Of a stretch of DNA of 64,000 nucleotides, positions 18,496 to 27,168 are shown piece after piece. Positions within the stretch are counted from its first letter, which is position 1; each line of letters begins with the position of its first letter. The notes beneath the pieces are model-generated. The model did no database searches. It was not told the DNA's origin and saw only the letters and a list, made by a program, of their open reading frames with translations. The DNA is from Synechococcales cyanobacterium C42_A2020_086 (GTDB lineage: Bacteria; Cyanobacteriota; Cyanobacteriia; Elainellales; Elainellaceae), in assembly GCA_015272325.1 (NCBI GenBank), contig JACYLU010000011.1, forward strand, positions 62,001 through 126,000, in the 5' to 3' direction. The position numbers and the translations under genes were made by a program.

Positions 18496-19323
18496 CTAGT
18501 CTGACTTTTCGCCATCGGCAACCGAGGCAGACGCCAAGGCACGACGAGCGATTTGAGTGATCAAGATAGTCACGGCGAGCGTTGCCAGAAAGCCGACTAT
18601 CCGGATGGCCCACTGTATGGAGGTTGGAGGAGATTGGGCTGCGCCGAGCTGAGTTAAATCTCCAGCCAATACGCCCAAATAGACGTAAAGCAATGTGCCC
18701 GGTATCATACCAAGGCAGCCCAGTACGTAATCCCGCAGCGACACGCCCGTGATGCCATAGGCATAGTTGAGTAGATTAAACGGAAAGATGGGTGATAGGC
18801 GGGTCAGCAGCACAATTTGGAATCCGGACTGCCTAACGGCGTCATCAATGGCTTGGAATTTGGGGTTTTCGGCGACTTTCTGGGCAACCCAATCCCGTGC
18901 CCCATAGCGACCAACCAGGAACGCCAGGGTAGCGCCAAGAGTAGCGCCGATTAGAGCGTAGAGTGTACCCGGCAGCAGCCCAAAGATGACGCCTGCCCCC
19001 AAGGTTAGCAGCGAGCCGGGCAAAAACGCTACGGTTGCCAAACTGTACAGCCCGATAAAGGCAATTACGCCTACAGGTCCTAGGTTTTGAATGGCTTCCA
19101 AACCCTCTTGCAGCACGGTTTGGGGATGCAGTCCGTCCACAAGGTCCAGGGCTAAAGCTGGATGACTGGTGAACGTCCAGATGACTCCGCTGAACCCGAG
19201 GATCACTAGAGAACGAAGGATGCCGTGCTGAGTCGGCAAGGATAGCAACTGACGCATGATCAAGCTAGTAGAGAGCAGCGAGAAAACCGGAGCTGATGCA
19301 GATTCTGATCCTCCCTCCTTCAC
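18496..19323 (-). CDS. TVP38/TMEM64 family (DedA-like) membrane protein
   Basis: A 275-residue polytopic membrane protein. The conserved SNARE-associated/VTT core includes GLYSLATVAFLPGSLLTLGAG, LIGATLGATLAFLVGRYGARDWV and LLTRLSPIFPFNLLNYAYGI, the last being the family signature. DedA/TVP38 proteins are implicated in lipid scrambling or transport. The GTG at 19323 is the longest start. An ATG at 19257 (MRQLLSLPTQ) is also possible and would still include the N-terminal hydrophobic segment. The flavoprotein gene follows 97 bases downstream, so the pair may be co-transcribed. Confidence 0.85.
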   Translation of the reverse strand: MKEGGSESASAPVFSLLSTSLIMRQLLSLPTQHGILRSLVILGFSGVIWTFTSHPALALDLVDGLHPQTVLQEGLEAIQNLGPVGVIAFIGLYSLATVAFLPGSLLTLGAGVIFGLLPGTLYALIGATLGATLAFLVGRYGARDWVAQKVAENPKFQAIDDAVRQSGFQIVLLTRLSPIFPFNLLNYAYGITGVSLRDYVLGCLGMIPGTLLYVYLGVLAGDLTQLGAAQSPPTSIQWAIRIVGFLATLAVTILITQIARRALASASVADGEKSD

Positions 19324-19584
19324 TGTAAAGGGAAATATCAGGCAGCAGATGATCGGACGGTGAACCGGAGCTGAGGCGCTGCTGAGAAAGGATGGGCTGC
19401 TGGGGTGGCTCTCTTCCAGCCAACGATGAGTCGTTGATCAATCCGTTGACAAATATTTTGCTACTTCTAGCGCCTAAATGTGCGAGGATATGCCAAACTA
19501 CGCTACGTTTAGCCTACGGCTTCCAGATTAACCCTCTCGATTCCGGTTCTGTCTCTGCACCAACGTCACGTTCCCTAGTCGGCA

Positions 19585-21552
19585 ATGGACATTCCCCGCC
19601 TTCATCCCGATACCATCGATGCTGTGAAACAGCGAGTTGATATTGTCGATGTCATCTCCGAGCACGTAGTGCTGCGCAAACGCGGCAAAGATTTTACCGG
19701 ACTCTGCCCGTTTCACGACGACAAATCTCCTAGCTTTAGCGTTAGTCCCAGCAAACAGTTTTACTACTGCTTTAGCTGCGGGGCGGGCGGCAATGCCATC
19801 AAGTTTTTAATGGAAATCGGCAAGCAGTCTTTCTCGGATGTGGTGCTGGATCTGGCGCGGCGTTATCAAATTCCGGTGCAAACGCTAGAACCAGAGCAGC
19901 GGCAGGAGTTGCAGCGGCAGCTCTCGCTACGGGAACAGCTCTATGAAGTGCTGGCTCTGACGGCGAAATTCTTTGAACACGCTCTGCGCCAAAGCGATGG
20001 CCAAGCCGCGCTAGACTACCTACGCCAACAACGGCAGCTCAGCGAAGCCACGATTCAACAGTTCCAGCTTGGCTACGCGCCCGGAGGATGGCAGACGCTC
20101 TATGGCTATCTTGTCGAGCAGAAGCGCTATCCGGTAGAGCTGGTGGAAAAGGCAGGCTTGATTGTGCCCCGCTCGGAGGGAAAAGGCTACTACGACCGAT
20201 TTCGCGATCGGCTGATGATTCCGATTCATGATCTGCAAGGGCGGGTGATTGGCTTTGGTGGTCGAGCCTTGGGCGACGAGCAGCCCAAATACCTCAACTC
20301 ACCGGAAACTGAGCTGTTTGATAAGAGCAAAACCCTGTTCGCCCTCGATAAAGCCCGAGCGGCAATTGCCAAACACGACAAAGCCGTTGTCGTCGAGGGT
20401 TATTTCGATGTGATTGCCCTGCACGCGGCGGGCATTACCCAAGTCGTCGCGGCTCTGGGGACAGCATTGAGTGCGGTGCAGGTCCGGCAACTGCTGCGCT
20501 ACACCGAATCGAAGCAGATTGTCCTCAACTTTGATGCTGATGCGGCAGGCACCAAGGCGGCCGAGCGGGCAATTGGGGAGGTGGCAGAGCTAGCCTATCA
20601 GGGAGAGGTGCAGCTGCGGGTGCTCAACCTGCCGCAGGGCAAAGACCCCGATGAATTTTTGAAAACCCACACCGCTGAAGAGTACCAAACCCTGCTGCAG
20701 TCGGCTCCCCTCTGGCTGGATTGGCAAATTCAGCAGCGGCTGCTGGGTGTCGATCTCAACCAAGCCGATCAGTTTCATCAGAGCACCCAAGATATTGTGA
20801 AACTGCTGGGGCAACTCCCCAATGCTACCCTGCGCACCCACTACATCCATCGCTGTGCTGAGCTGCTGAGCCAAGGGGATGCCCGCCTGACACTGCGGAT
20901 TGAAGACGATCTACGGACTCAGGTTCGTGGTCAGCGCTGGCACGGTCGTTCGCAAAAATGGCAGCGCCCTGGCGACCGCACACTGCTAGAAGAATCAGAA
21001 GCCCAGTTGTTGCGGCTGTACCTGCACTTGCCCGAGTACCGCAGCCTGATCCGCGAGTCGTTAGAACACCGCGATTTAGACTTCAGCCTAGCTCATCATC
21101 GCCTGCTGTGGCAGCTCATTTTGCAGCTCGAATCAGCAGAGCCGCAAGCGTCACCAAACGCCCATCCTCTGGCTGCGACGGATCTGATCTCTCGCCTCTA
21201 CGACCGGGGAGAAGAATTTCCTGATCAGCTTCAGCAAGCCTACGCTCTATTTCAGCTCGACGAGAAAACCCAGCGCGACTTGCTGCGAGCGCCCTTGGTG
21301 ATTCGTGCTGCCACCGCCTGCATGGAGCGAATTATGTGCGAGAAGCGCTGCCGCCATTTTCTCAGCCTTTGGGAAAAACTCGACCACTCGGCCTCGGCTG
21401 AACTGCGGCAGTACTATCAGCAGCAAATTTATGCCGAGAAACAGCGCATTGCCGAACTCGACCGCGAGCAGCGGCAAGTCACATTTCATGATCTGGCTCA
21501 GTTACCCTGGGTAGGCGAGTTTCAGGCAGCATTAGAACAGATTCCGCAATAA
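19585..21552 (+). CDS. dnaG: DNA primase
   Basis: A 655-residue primase that synthesises RNA primers for replication. The CHC2 zinc site is Cys41-x2-His44 then Cys62-x2-Cys65 (CPFHDDKSPSF, YYCFSCGAGGN). The catalytic core follows with YYDRFRDRLMIPI, the TOPRIM motifs VVVEGYFDVIALH and LNFDADAAGTKAAERA, then the C-terminal DnaB-interacting helical region. The length is normal. It stands alone between the divergent TVP38 gene and the convergent pentapeptide-repeat gene. Confidence 0.96.
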   Translation: MDIPRLHPDTIDAVKQRVDIVDVISEHVVLRKRGKDFTGLCPFHDDKSPSFSVSPSKQFYYCFSCGAGGNAIKFLMEIGKQSFSDVVLDLARRYQIPVQTLEPEQRQELQRQLSLREQLYEVLALTAKFFEHALRQSDGQAALDYLRQQRQLSEATIQQFQLGYAPGGWQTLYGYLVEQKRYPVELVEKAGLIVPRSEGKGYYDRFRDRLMIPIHDLQGRVIGFGGRALGDEQPKYLNSPETELFDKSKTLFALDKARAAIAKHDKAVVVEGYFDVIALHAAGITQVVAALGTALSAVQVRQLLRYTESKQIVLNFDADAAGTKAAERAIGEVAELAYQGEVQLRVLNLPQGKDPDEFLKTHTAEEYQTLLQSAPLWLDWQIQQRLLGVDLNQADQFHQSTQDIVKLLGQLPNATLRTHYIHRCAELLSQGDARLTLRIEDDLRTQVRGQRWHGRSQKWQRPGDRTLLEESEAQLLRLYLHLPEYRSLIRESLEHRDLDFSLAHHRLLWQLILQLESAEPQASPNAHPLAATDLISRLYDRGEEFPDQLQQAYALFQLDEKTQRDLLRAPLVIRAATACMERIMCEKRCRHFLSLWEKLDHSASAELRQYYQQQIYAEKQRIAELDREQRQVTFHDLAQLPWVGEFQAALEQIPQ

Positions 21553-21572
21553 GAGCGAGCATAATGCCCACT

Positions 21573-22160
21573 TTAATAGCAGCCCAAAGATTCGCGAGTG
21601 TCCTGGCCGGTTGTGGGATTGGTACCTGTTGCCCGCTGACACAACTGCTTTTGCATGTCATCGCGCATTAACACATCAGTGAAGTCCGCCCCAGCAATTT
21701 CAGCACCGCTGAACTGAGTATTGAAGGCAAAGGCACCGGACAGAATCGCATTTTTTAGATTAGCGTTGACCAGTCGCGCTGAATCTAATGTGGCAAAACT
21801 GAGGTCGGCTCCCTCTAGGTTAGCCCCTTCCAGGTTAGCGCCAAAAAAACTGACGCCCTGCAGCTTGGAGCGGTTGAAGTTAGCACCTCGCAGATTGGCT
21901 TTGGTAAAGCTGGAGTCAGTCAAGTCACGTCCTGAGAAGTCAGCATTGACTAAAAATTCTTTGTTATAGTCGTATGCCAGAGCCGGGGTAGACAGCAGCA
22001 CCACCGCTAGCCCGAGGCCGCAGAGACCATACAGCCAGCGGAACAAAAATTGGCATCGAGCTAAACATTGAGCTAAATATTGAGCCAAATATCGAGCTAA
22101 ATGCTGAGCTAAATCTTGCCGCCATCCTGGATTAAACTCTCTGTACAGCTTCGCGATCAT
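21573..22160 (-). CDS. Exported pentapeptide-repeat protein
   Basis: A 195-residue protein with a membrane/signal segment (WLYGLCGLGLAVVLLSTPALA) followed by at least ten A(D/N)LxX pentapeptides, such as ANLRGANFNRSKLQG and ANLEGANLEGADLSFATLD. These form a right-handed quadrilateral beta-helix. The export signal suggests periplasm or thylakoid lumen, where several cyanobacterial pentapeptide proteins reside; this is inference. The C-terminus has two Cys (KQLCQRA and LGCY). The N-terminus before the signal is odd: it is built from five LA(Q/R)(H/Y/C) tetrapeptides encoded by a 12-bp tandem repeat. Confidence 0.85.
   Translation of the reverse strand: MIAKLYREFNPGWRQDLAQHLARYLAQYLAQCLARCQFLFRWLYGLCGLGLAVVLLSTPALAYDYNKEFLVNADFSGRDLTDSSFTKANLRGANFNRSKLQGVSFFGANLEGANLEGADLSFATLDSARLVNANLKNAILSGAFAFNTQFSGAEIAGADFTDVLMRDDMQKQLCQRATGTNPTTGQDTRESLGCY
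22057..22116. repeat. 12-bp tandem repeat, five copies, inside pentapeptide-repeat gene
   Basis: Five contiguous 12-bp units with consensus TGAGCTAAATAT on the plus strand, each differing by 0-3 bases. Being a multiple of three, the array keeps frame and encodes five LA(Q/R)(H/Y/C) repeats just before the signal peptide. Confidence 0.95.
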
Positions 22161-22376
22161 ACTTCACTCATCTCTCACATTACCTAGCTGGCAGTGACCT
22201 GATACCGGCTATTCCTGATACTAGTTATTCCTGTCAACTATTTCTGTCTACAAATTTGGTTGAACTGGAATGGCACTGGGCTAGATACTCTGATACTACC
22301 TGAATGTGCGATGCTCCATCGGGCAAAATGCTCGGGCTTGGGGCAAACTTCAGTTACGGGTTGAGTGAATCGTTAA

Positions 22377-22865
22377 ATGTCCGATCAGGATCGCATTACC
22401 AAAAAGCAACAGGCAATCACACTAGGAACGCTGGCGGAGGAACTGGTCGCTCAGTGGCTGATCGGACAAAGCTGGCAAATTGTGCAGCGGCGCTGGTACT
22501 GTCGCTGGGGCGAACTCGATTTGGTGGCTCATCGAGAGATGTCCTGCCTTGCGTTCGTAGAGGTCAAGGCTCGCCGCTGCCAAAACTGGGATCAGGGAGG
22601 ACTGCTGGCAATTACGCCTCAGAAATGCAATAAGCTCGCACAAGCCGCTGCTCTGTTTCTAGCAGACTATCCCGAGTTTGCCGCTCTTCCCTGCCGATTC
22701 GATGTGGCGCTGGTGCAGTACGGTGCTGTTTGCCGCTCATCTTCTGATGCACCGATTCAGTCAGATGGGATGCCAGTTCCCTCAGTACAGCTCAGGCAAC
22801 CTGTATGCGTTGCGGGCTATCAGTTGCTGCTCTACGACTATATCGAAGCCGCTTTTGAGCCATGA
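22377..22865 (+). CDS. yraN: YraN/UPF0102 family nuclease-like protein
   Basis: A 162-residue protein of the UPF0102 family. The N-terminus gives GTLAEELVAQWLIGQSWQIV, then RRWYCRWGELDLVA and LAFVEVKARRC. The Asp in GELDLV and Glu-x-Lys in FVEVKARR form a PD-(D/E)XK-type site. The middle KLAQAAALFLADYP is also typical. The family is widespread and its biochemical role is unsettled. The C-terminal third (about 111-162) is longer than in most members. Confidence 0.88.
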   Translation: MSDQDRITKKQQAITLGTLAEELVAQWLIGQSWQIVQRRWYCRWGELDLVAHREMSCLAFVEVKARRCQNWDQGGLLAITPQKCNKLAQAAALFLADYPEFAALPCRFDVALVQYGAVCRSSSDAPIQSDGMPVPSVQLRQPVCVAGYQLLLYDYIEAAFEP

Positions 22866-22899
22866 TGTTGCTCTGCTCATAAGGAATTGCCCACAACAG

Positions 22900-22926
22900 T
22901 CACAAGAAAGGGCGCGAAGCGCGCCC
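22900..22926 (-). terminator. Intrinsic terminator for the 22979-23368 gene
   Basis: GGGCGCG (22910-22916) and CGCGCCC (22920-22926) form a perfect 7-bp stem. Read on the minus strand it is followed by CTTTCTTG, so it fits termination of the minus-strand gene whose stop codon is about 50 bases upstream. It would also shield yraN from read-through. Confidence 0.65.
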
Positions 22927-22978
22927 GTCGTTCACCACCCAAAACTTAAATCCCGGACTCAGCAGCGGCATCCCCTAC

Positions 22979-23368
22979 TCAGGCTAAGGTTTCAGGGCAA
23001 TACCCTAACCCCCGCACAAACTGCCGCCGGAATTCTTCAATCTCGGTGCGATCCGGATGTCCATGGGACACCACTGCCACCTGATAGCGTCGCATCACGT
23101 CTACAGGCGTTTGCCCAGTTTCCAAGCCCCAGAGCGCCATCTGCACTCGAATTTCCGGCTGGTAGGGAATACCCATCTCGTTTAGGAACGCCCGTAGGTC
23201 ACCGTCTTCCTGAGCATCAAGCGAACGGCAAAGCTTAATTCGAACTACCCATCCGTCAATTTGATGAATTACAGTAATGAAGCGAACTGGCAGCCAGGGC
23301 ATTGCTTGAACGTGCTCAACAACCCTTAGAGTTAGACTGGCCGTCGCGAGGTAGTACATGTACTCCAT
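22979..23368 (-). CDS. Conserved-looking hypothetical protein
   Basis: A 129-residue soluble protein I do not recognise. It begins MEYMYYLATASLTLRVVEHV and is rich in hydrophobic beta-like stretches (PVRFITVIHQIDGWVVRIKL), followed by a helical second half containing LNEMGIPYQPEIRVQMALWG. AGGA lies 8 bases before the ATG and a good terminator follows the stop, so it looks like a real single-gene unit. Two GGGGA-N4-TCCCC dyads lie 60-98 bases upstream of its start. Confidence 0.6.
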   Translation of the reverse strand: MEYMYYLATASLTLRVVEHVQAMPWLPVRFITVIHQIDGWVVRIKLCRSLDAQEDGDLRAFLNEMGIPYQPEIRVQMALWGLETGQTPVDVMRRYQVAVVSHGHPDRTEIEEFRRQFVRGLGYCPETLA

Positions 23369-23427
23369 AGGGGTGATCCTGGCAAATGCTACACTTTCAT
23401 CTTCGCCGGATATTGAAACATCGACTA

Positions 23428-23466
23428 GGGGAGAAGTCCCCGACCTCTATTGGGGAATGTTCCCCA
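23428..23466. promoter_or_regulatory. Twin GGGGA-N4-TCCCC dyads
   Basis: Two inverted repeats of identical architecture: GGGGA-GAAG-TCCCC at 23428-23441 and TGGGGA-ATGT-TCCCCA at 23451-23466. Their centres are 24 bp apart. They lie between a minus-strand hypothetical gene and queA. They could be a paired operator, or two small RNA hairpins in a leader. I know of no named cyanobacterial operator with this consensus. Confidence 0.5.
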
Positions 23467-23604
23467 TCTTTAAAAGTGAACGTCAATAATGAACATAGAA
23501 ACAATCGAAATAGACCGTTGCAGGGTTTCACCATCGAGATACCAAGACTACTAAAAAACCATTAAAATGTGGACTCGAATTGAGCCACGTTTAGGTTTTG
23601 CTGC

Positions 23605-24771
23605 ATGACCGCCTTTCATTCTTCCGAAGCCAAGCCCACAGCCGAGAACGCTGCTCGATCAGCGGATGAGCTATCGCATCAGAGTGCAGCAGCACCTGAC
23701 CCAGAGGATTTATTGCTGTCTGCCTACGACTACTATCTACCCGAGGATCGCATTGCCCAAAATCCGGCCGTACCGCGTGACAGCTCGCGACTGCTGGTTG
23801 TCGATGCTTTTCCTGAGTACCGGCATCATCGTTTTCGAGATTTGCCTGAGCTGCTGCGTCCTGGTGATCTCCTCGTGCTCAATAATACGCGCGTGTTGCC
23901 CGCTCGCCTCTATGGGCACAAAGTTGGGCAGAACGCCGATGGAGCCAAAATTGAGGTGTTACTGCTGGAGGAGCAGCAGCCAAATTGCTGGCTGGCATTG
24001 GTCAAACCGGGGCGACGGCTCAAACCTGGCGCACTGATTGCCTTTGGGGAAGTAGAGCCACTTAGGGCTACCGTTCAATCTGTGGATGCAGCAACCGGTG
24101 GGCGACTCCTGCAGTTTCATCCCCCTGAGGGGCAATCTCTGCTCAGTCTCATTTCCCAGTTAGGTGAGGTGCCTCTACCGCCCTATATTACCGATACCCA
24201 GGCTGCCCCAGAACAATACCAAACCGTCTATGCGAGTCGTCCTGGCGCTGCTGCTGCCCCCACCGCTGGGCTACACTTTACGCCCGAATTGTTAGACCGC
24301 CTGCAAGCAACCGGCATTGACCAAGCCTTCATCACCTTGCATGTAGGGGTTGGAACCTTTCGCCCGGTAGAATCCGAGAACATCACCAGTCACACGATGC
24401 ATGGCGAATGGCTTGAAGTGCCCGCAGAGACGGTTGAGAAAATTCGGCAAACCCAAGCCCAAGGCGGTCGAATCATTGCCGTCGGCACAACCGTAGTGCG
24501 GGCCTTAGAAGGTGCTGCCCAATCCGGCACTCTTCAGCCTTATAGCGGCAAAACCGAGCTTTATATTTACCCCGGCTATTCCTGGAAGGTCGTCGAAGGA
24601 TTGATTACCAATTTTCACTTGCCGAAGTCGAGTCTCATGATGCTCGTCAGTGCCCTGATTGGGCGACGGCGGCTACTGGATCTATATCAGGTTGCGGTGA
24701 ATGAATCCTACCGCTTCTACTCCTTTGGGGATGCCATGCTGATTTTGCCTGAGGGACGTGTAACCCACTAG
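23605..24771 (+). CDS. queA: S-adenosylmethionine:tRNA ribosyltransferase-isomerase
   Basis: A 388-residue QueA that transfers the ribosyl part of SAM to preQ1-tRNA to form epoxyqueuosine. Family motifs are [64 protein letters not shown] and [16 protein letters not shown]. The N-terminal 35-40 residues are an extension beyond the usual start near YDYYLPED. The initiating ATG at 23605 was kept because no internal start fits better. Confidence 0.95.
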   Translation: MTAFHSSEAKPTAENAARSADELSHQSAAAPDPEDLLLSAYDYYLPEDRIAQNPAVPRDSSRLLVVDAFPEYRHHRFRDLPELLRPGDLLVLNNTRVLPARLYGHKVGQNADGAKIEVLLLEEQQPNCWLALVKPGRRLKPGALIAFGEVEPLRATVQSVDAATGGRLLQFHPPEGQSLLSLISQLGEVPLPPYITDTQAAPEQYQTVYASRPGAAAAPTAGLHFTPELLDRLQATGIDQAFITLHVGVGTFRPVESENITSHTMHGEWLEVPAETVEKIRQTQAQGGRIIAVGTTVVRALEGAAQSGTLQPYSGKTELYIYPGYSWKVVEGLITNFHLPKSSLMMLVSALIGRRRLLDLYQVAVNESYRFYSFGDAMLILPEGRVTH

Positions 24772-25026
24772 AGTGGATGAACTAAAAATCGCTTCGGCTA
24801 TAAATCTGTTAATAGCTTAAGTCCGGCTAGAGGTAGGTACGGAGTGATTTTCAGAGCAGGTTACGTGCCATCTCACTCAGCAAATATGAGTAAAAAACTA
24901 TCCACACCTATGAAAATCTTGGATTTAAGCTAATGCGCATAAAAACAGGATGGATGAAAACAAACCGATGTAAAAGCATCAAGTGGAAGCAACAGAAGAG
25001 AAGCAAAAAGTGAGACGTGAAAACGA

Positions 25027-27060
25027 ATGAGAATCAATCCAGCACTCATCGCGGGGGTTGTCTTTGGGGTTGAGCTAACAGCCGTTGCTCAGTTGCCTCA
25101 ACGCTCTCCTCAAAACCCCAATCCTATACCCGATCAGGTGATTGAGTGCGAGGCGCTGATTGCTGGCGGCGGCTTGGCCGGAGCGGCGGCAGCTTACGAA
25201 AGTTTGCTCGCGGGGCGAACCATCTGCCTCACAGAAATCACCGACTGGGTAGGCGGGCAAATTTCAGCTCAGGGGACCTCAGCCCTAGATGAACGCACAA
25301 CACAGCGCCAGCGAGATTTCTTTCCGCAGGGCTACAAAACATTTACCCAACGGCTGCACGAAGTATACCAGCAGCCAAATCCAGGTGACTGCTGGGTTAG
25401 CCGCTTTTGTTTTTTGCCTCGCGATGGTCATGCCATTCTCTTCGCAATGCTGCAAGAAGCGGCTGCACAGGGCAACGGCACATTGAAGTGGTTTCCCTCA
25501 ACGGTCGTCAAAGACTTAGACCTCGATGCTAGTGGCACCCAAATAGCAACCGCTACAGCTATTCAGCACCAGCCCGCTCCGGGAACCTCTCCGCTCAATA
25601 GCGAACCGCTGTCCCAAATTTTAGCCGATGCCTATCGCTATGAAGACAGTGAGCGCTTGACCAAGACCGTGATTCAGTTTGTGCCTCTAGCTGGCAACCA
25701 TACTGAGTCCGCTGAAGACCTACCAGCCTGGTACGTCGTTGATGCTACTGAAACGGGAGAACTAGTAGCGTTGGCAGATGTTCCCTATCGGGTTGGGATT
25801 GATCCGCTGACGGCGGCTGATCCGTCCTCTGCCAGTGCCACGGGTGACCCCTACTGCACCCAGGGCTACACCTACACCTTCGCGATGGAGGCCACTGCTG
25901 AGCCGCAGCCACAGATAATGCCGTCCTTCTACCCCCAGTACGAGCCTTACTACAGCTACGAACGCTCAGATTTGGCAGACTTTGACATTCTGTTTACCTA
26001 CCGCCGCATCTGGAGTCCTGAGCCGCGCCCCGAGCAGCGAGTGTTTGGCGTATCGGTGCCTAAGCCAGGCGATATTTCGATGCAGAACTGGACCTGGGGC
26101 AATGATTATCGTCCTGGGACAGCCGCCGACAACCTGATCTTGACCCGAAACCAGCTCCAGCAAACCGGGCAACTAGAGCCAAACGGCTGGATGGGCGGCT
26201 TACGTATCGAGAGCTTGCAGCGGGCGGAAGAGGCAGCCCTTGGCTTTTACTACTGGCTGGTAGCAGGTACCACCGATTCCCAGCTTGGCGCGGGCGTTAA
26301 GCAGCCTAATCCCAATAATCGCTTACTCACCGGGCTAGACTCCCCAATGGGCACTGAGCATGGGTTGTCTAAATATCCTTACATGCGGGAAGTGCGGCGA
26401 ATTATTGGACGACCGAGTCCTGGGTATGCCGCGGGCTTCACAATCGGCGAAACCGACATTACCCGCAACGACTTCACCGCCGAGCATTACAGTCAAACCC
26501 TATCCCCCCGGCTCTATCGCGATCTGGGAATTTCCTTGAGTGGACTAGACGCCATTGCCCGCATCCGCAGCAGCGATCCCCCCGATCCGCTGCGCCTCAG
26601 GACCCGCTCGCGCATCTACCCCGACTCTGTAGGGATCGGGCACTACAACATCGATTTTCATCCCTGTATGGCTCTGAGTCCACCGGAACTGCCGGGCAAT
26701 TATGAATATCCGGGCGTGCGGCAAGGGCAGGGAGAAACTTACCCGTTTCAGATTCCCCTACGCGCCATGATTCCCCAACAGCTCGACAATTTCTTGATTG
26801 CCGGCAAAAGCATTGCCACCAGCTACATTGCCGCCGCTGCGTATCGGGTGCATTCGTTCGAGTGGTCCGTTGGTGCGGCGGCCGGTACGCTCATCGACTA
26901 CGCTCTAGAGCAGTCTGTCGCTCCCTATGAACTCGTCAATGAGTTGCCACAGCGAGAGCCGCAGTTAGAAGACCTACAGCAACGGCTACACCGGGCAGGG
27001 AACCCGACAGCGTTTCCTGGTACGTCCATCTTTAACCTGGATTGGAGCGACTGGCGATAG
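25027..27060 (+). CDS. Exported FAD-dependent oxidoreductase (FAD_oxidored type)
   Basis: A 677-residue flavoprotein. A short hydrophobic N-terminus (INPALIAGVVFGVELTAVAQ) may be a signal. The FAD motif follows as CEALIAGGGLAGAAAAYESL with the downstream acidic position in CLTEITDWVGGQISAQGTSA. This WVGGQ segment is typical of PF12831-type enzymes. The C-terminal FAD contact is LDNFLIAGKSIATSYIAAAAYRVH. The substrate cannot be told from the sequence. It is transcribed alone, and convergent with the lipoprotein gene. Confidence 0.82.
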   Translation: MRINPALIAGVVFGVELTAVAQLPQRSPQNPNPIPDQVIECEALIAGGGLAGAAAAYESLLAGRTICLTEITDWVGGQISAQGTSALDERTTQRQRDFFPQGYKTFTQRLHEVYQQPNPGDCWVSRFCFLPRDGHAILFAMLQEAAAQGNGTLKWFPSTVVKDLDLDASGTQIATATAIQHQPAPGTSPLNSEPLSQILADAYRYEDSERLTKTVIQFVPLAGNHTESAEDLPAWYVVDATETGELVALADVPYRVGIDPLTAADPSSASATGDPYCTQGYTYTFAMEATAEPQPQIMPSFYPQYEPYYSYERSDLADFDILFTYRRIWSPEPRPEQRVFGVSVPKPGDISMQNWTWGNDYRPGTAADNLILTRNQLQQTGQLEPNGWMGGLRIESLQRAEEAALGFYYWLVAGTTDSQLGAGVKQPNPNNRLLTGLDSPMGTEHGLSKYPYMREVRRIIGRPSPGYAAGFTIGETDITRNDFTAEHYSQTLSPRLYRDLGISLSGLDAIARIRSSDPPDPLRLRTRSRIYPDSVGIGHYNIDFHPCMALSPPELPGNYEYPGVRQGQGETYPFQIPLRAMIPQQLDNFLIAGKSIATSYIAAAAYRVHSFEWSVGAAAGTLIDYALEQSVAPYELVNELPQREPQLEDLQQRLHRAGNPTAFPGTSIFNLDWSDWR

Positions 27061-27068
27061 CCGACCTT

Positions 27069-27102
27069 TTCACCAGCCTTTTCATTTCACCAGCCTTTTC
27101 AT
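27069..27102. repeat. 17-bp perfect tandem duplication
   Basis: TTCACCAGCCTTTTCAT occurs twice with no spacer, nine bases after the stop codon of the flavoprotein gene, in the convergent spacer. Confidence 0.95.
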
Positions 27103-27168
27103 AAGGTGGACCCGCTGGTGATGCAACGAGGTAAGCGAGCGAAGGATCTGTCGCTGTAAGGGGGAACC

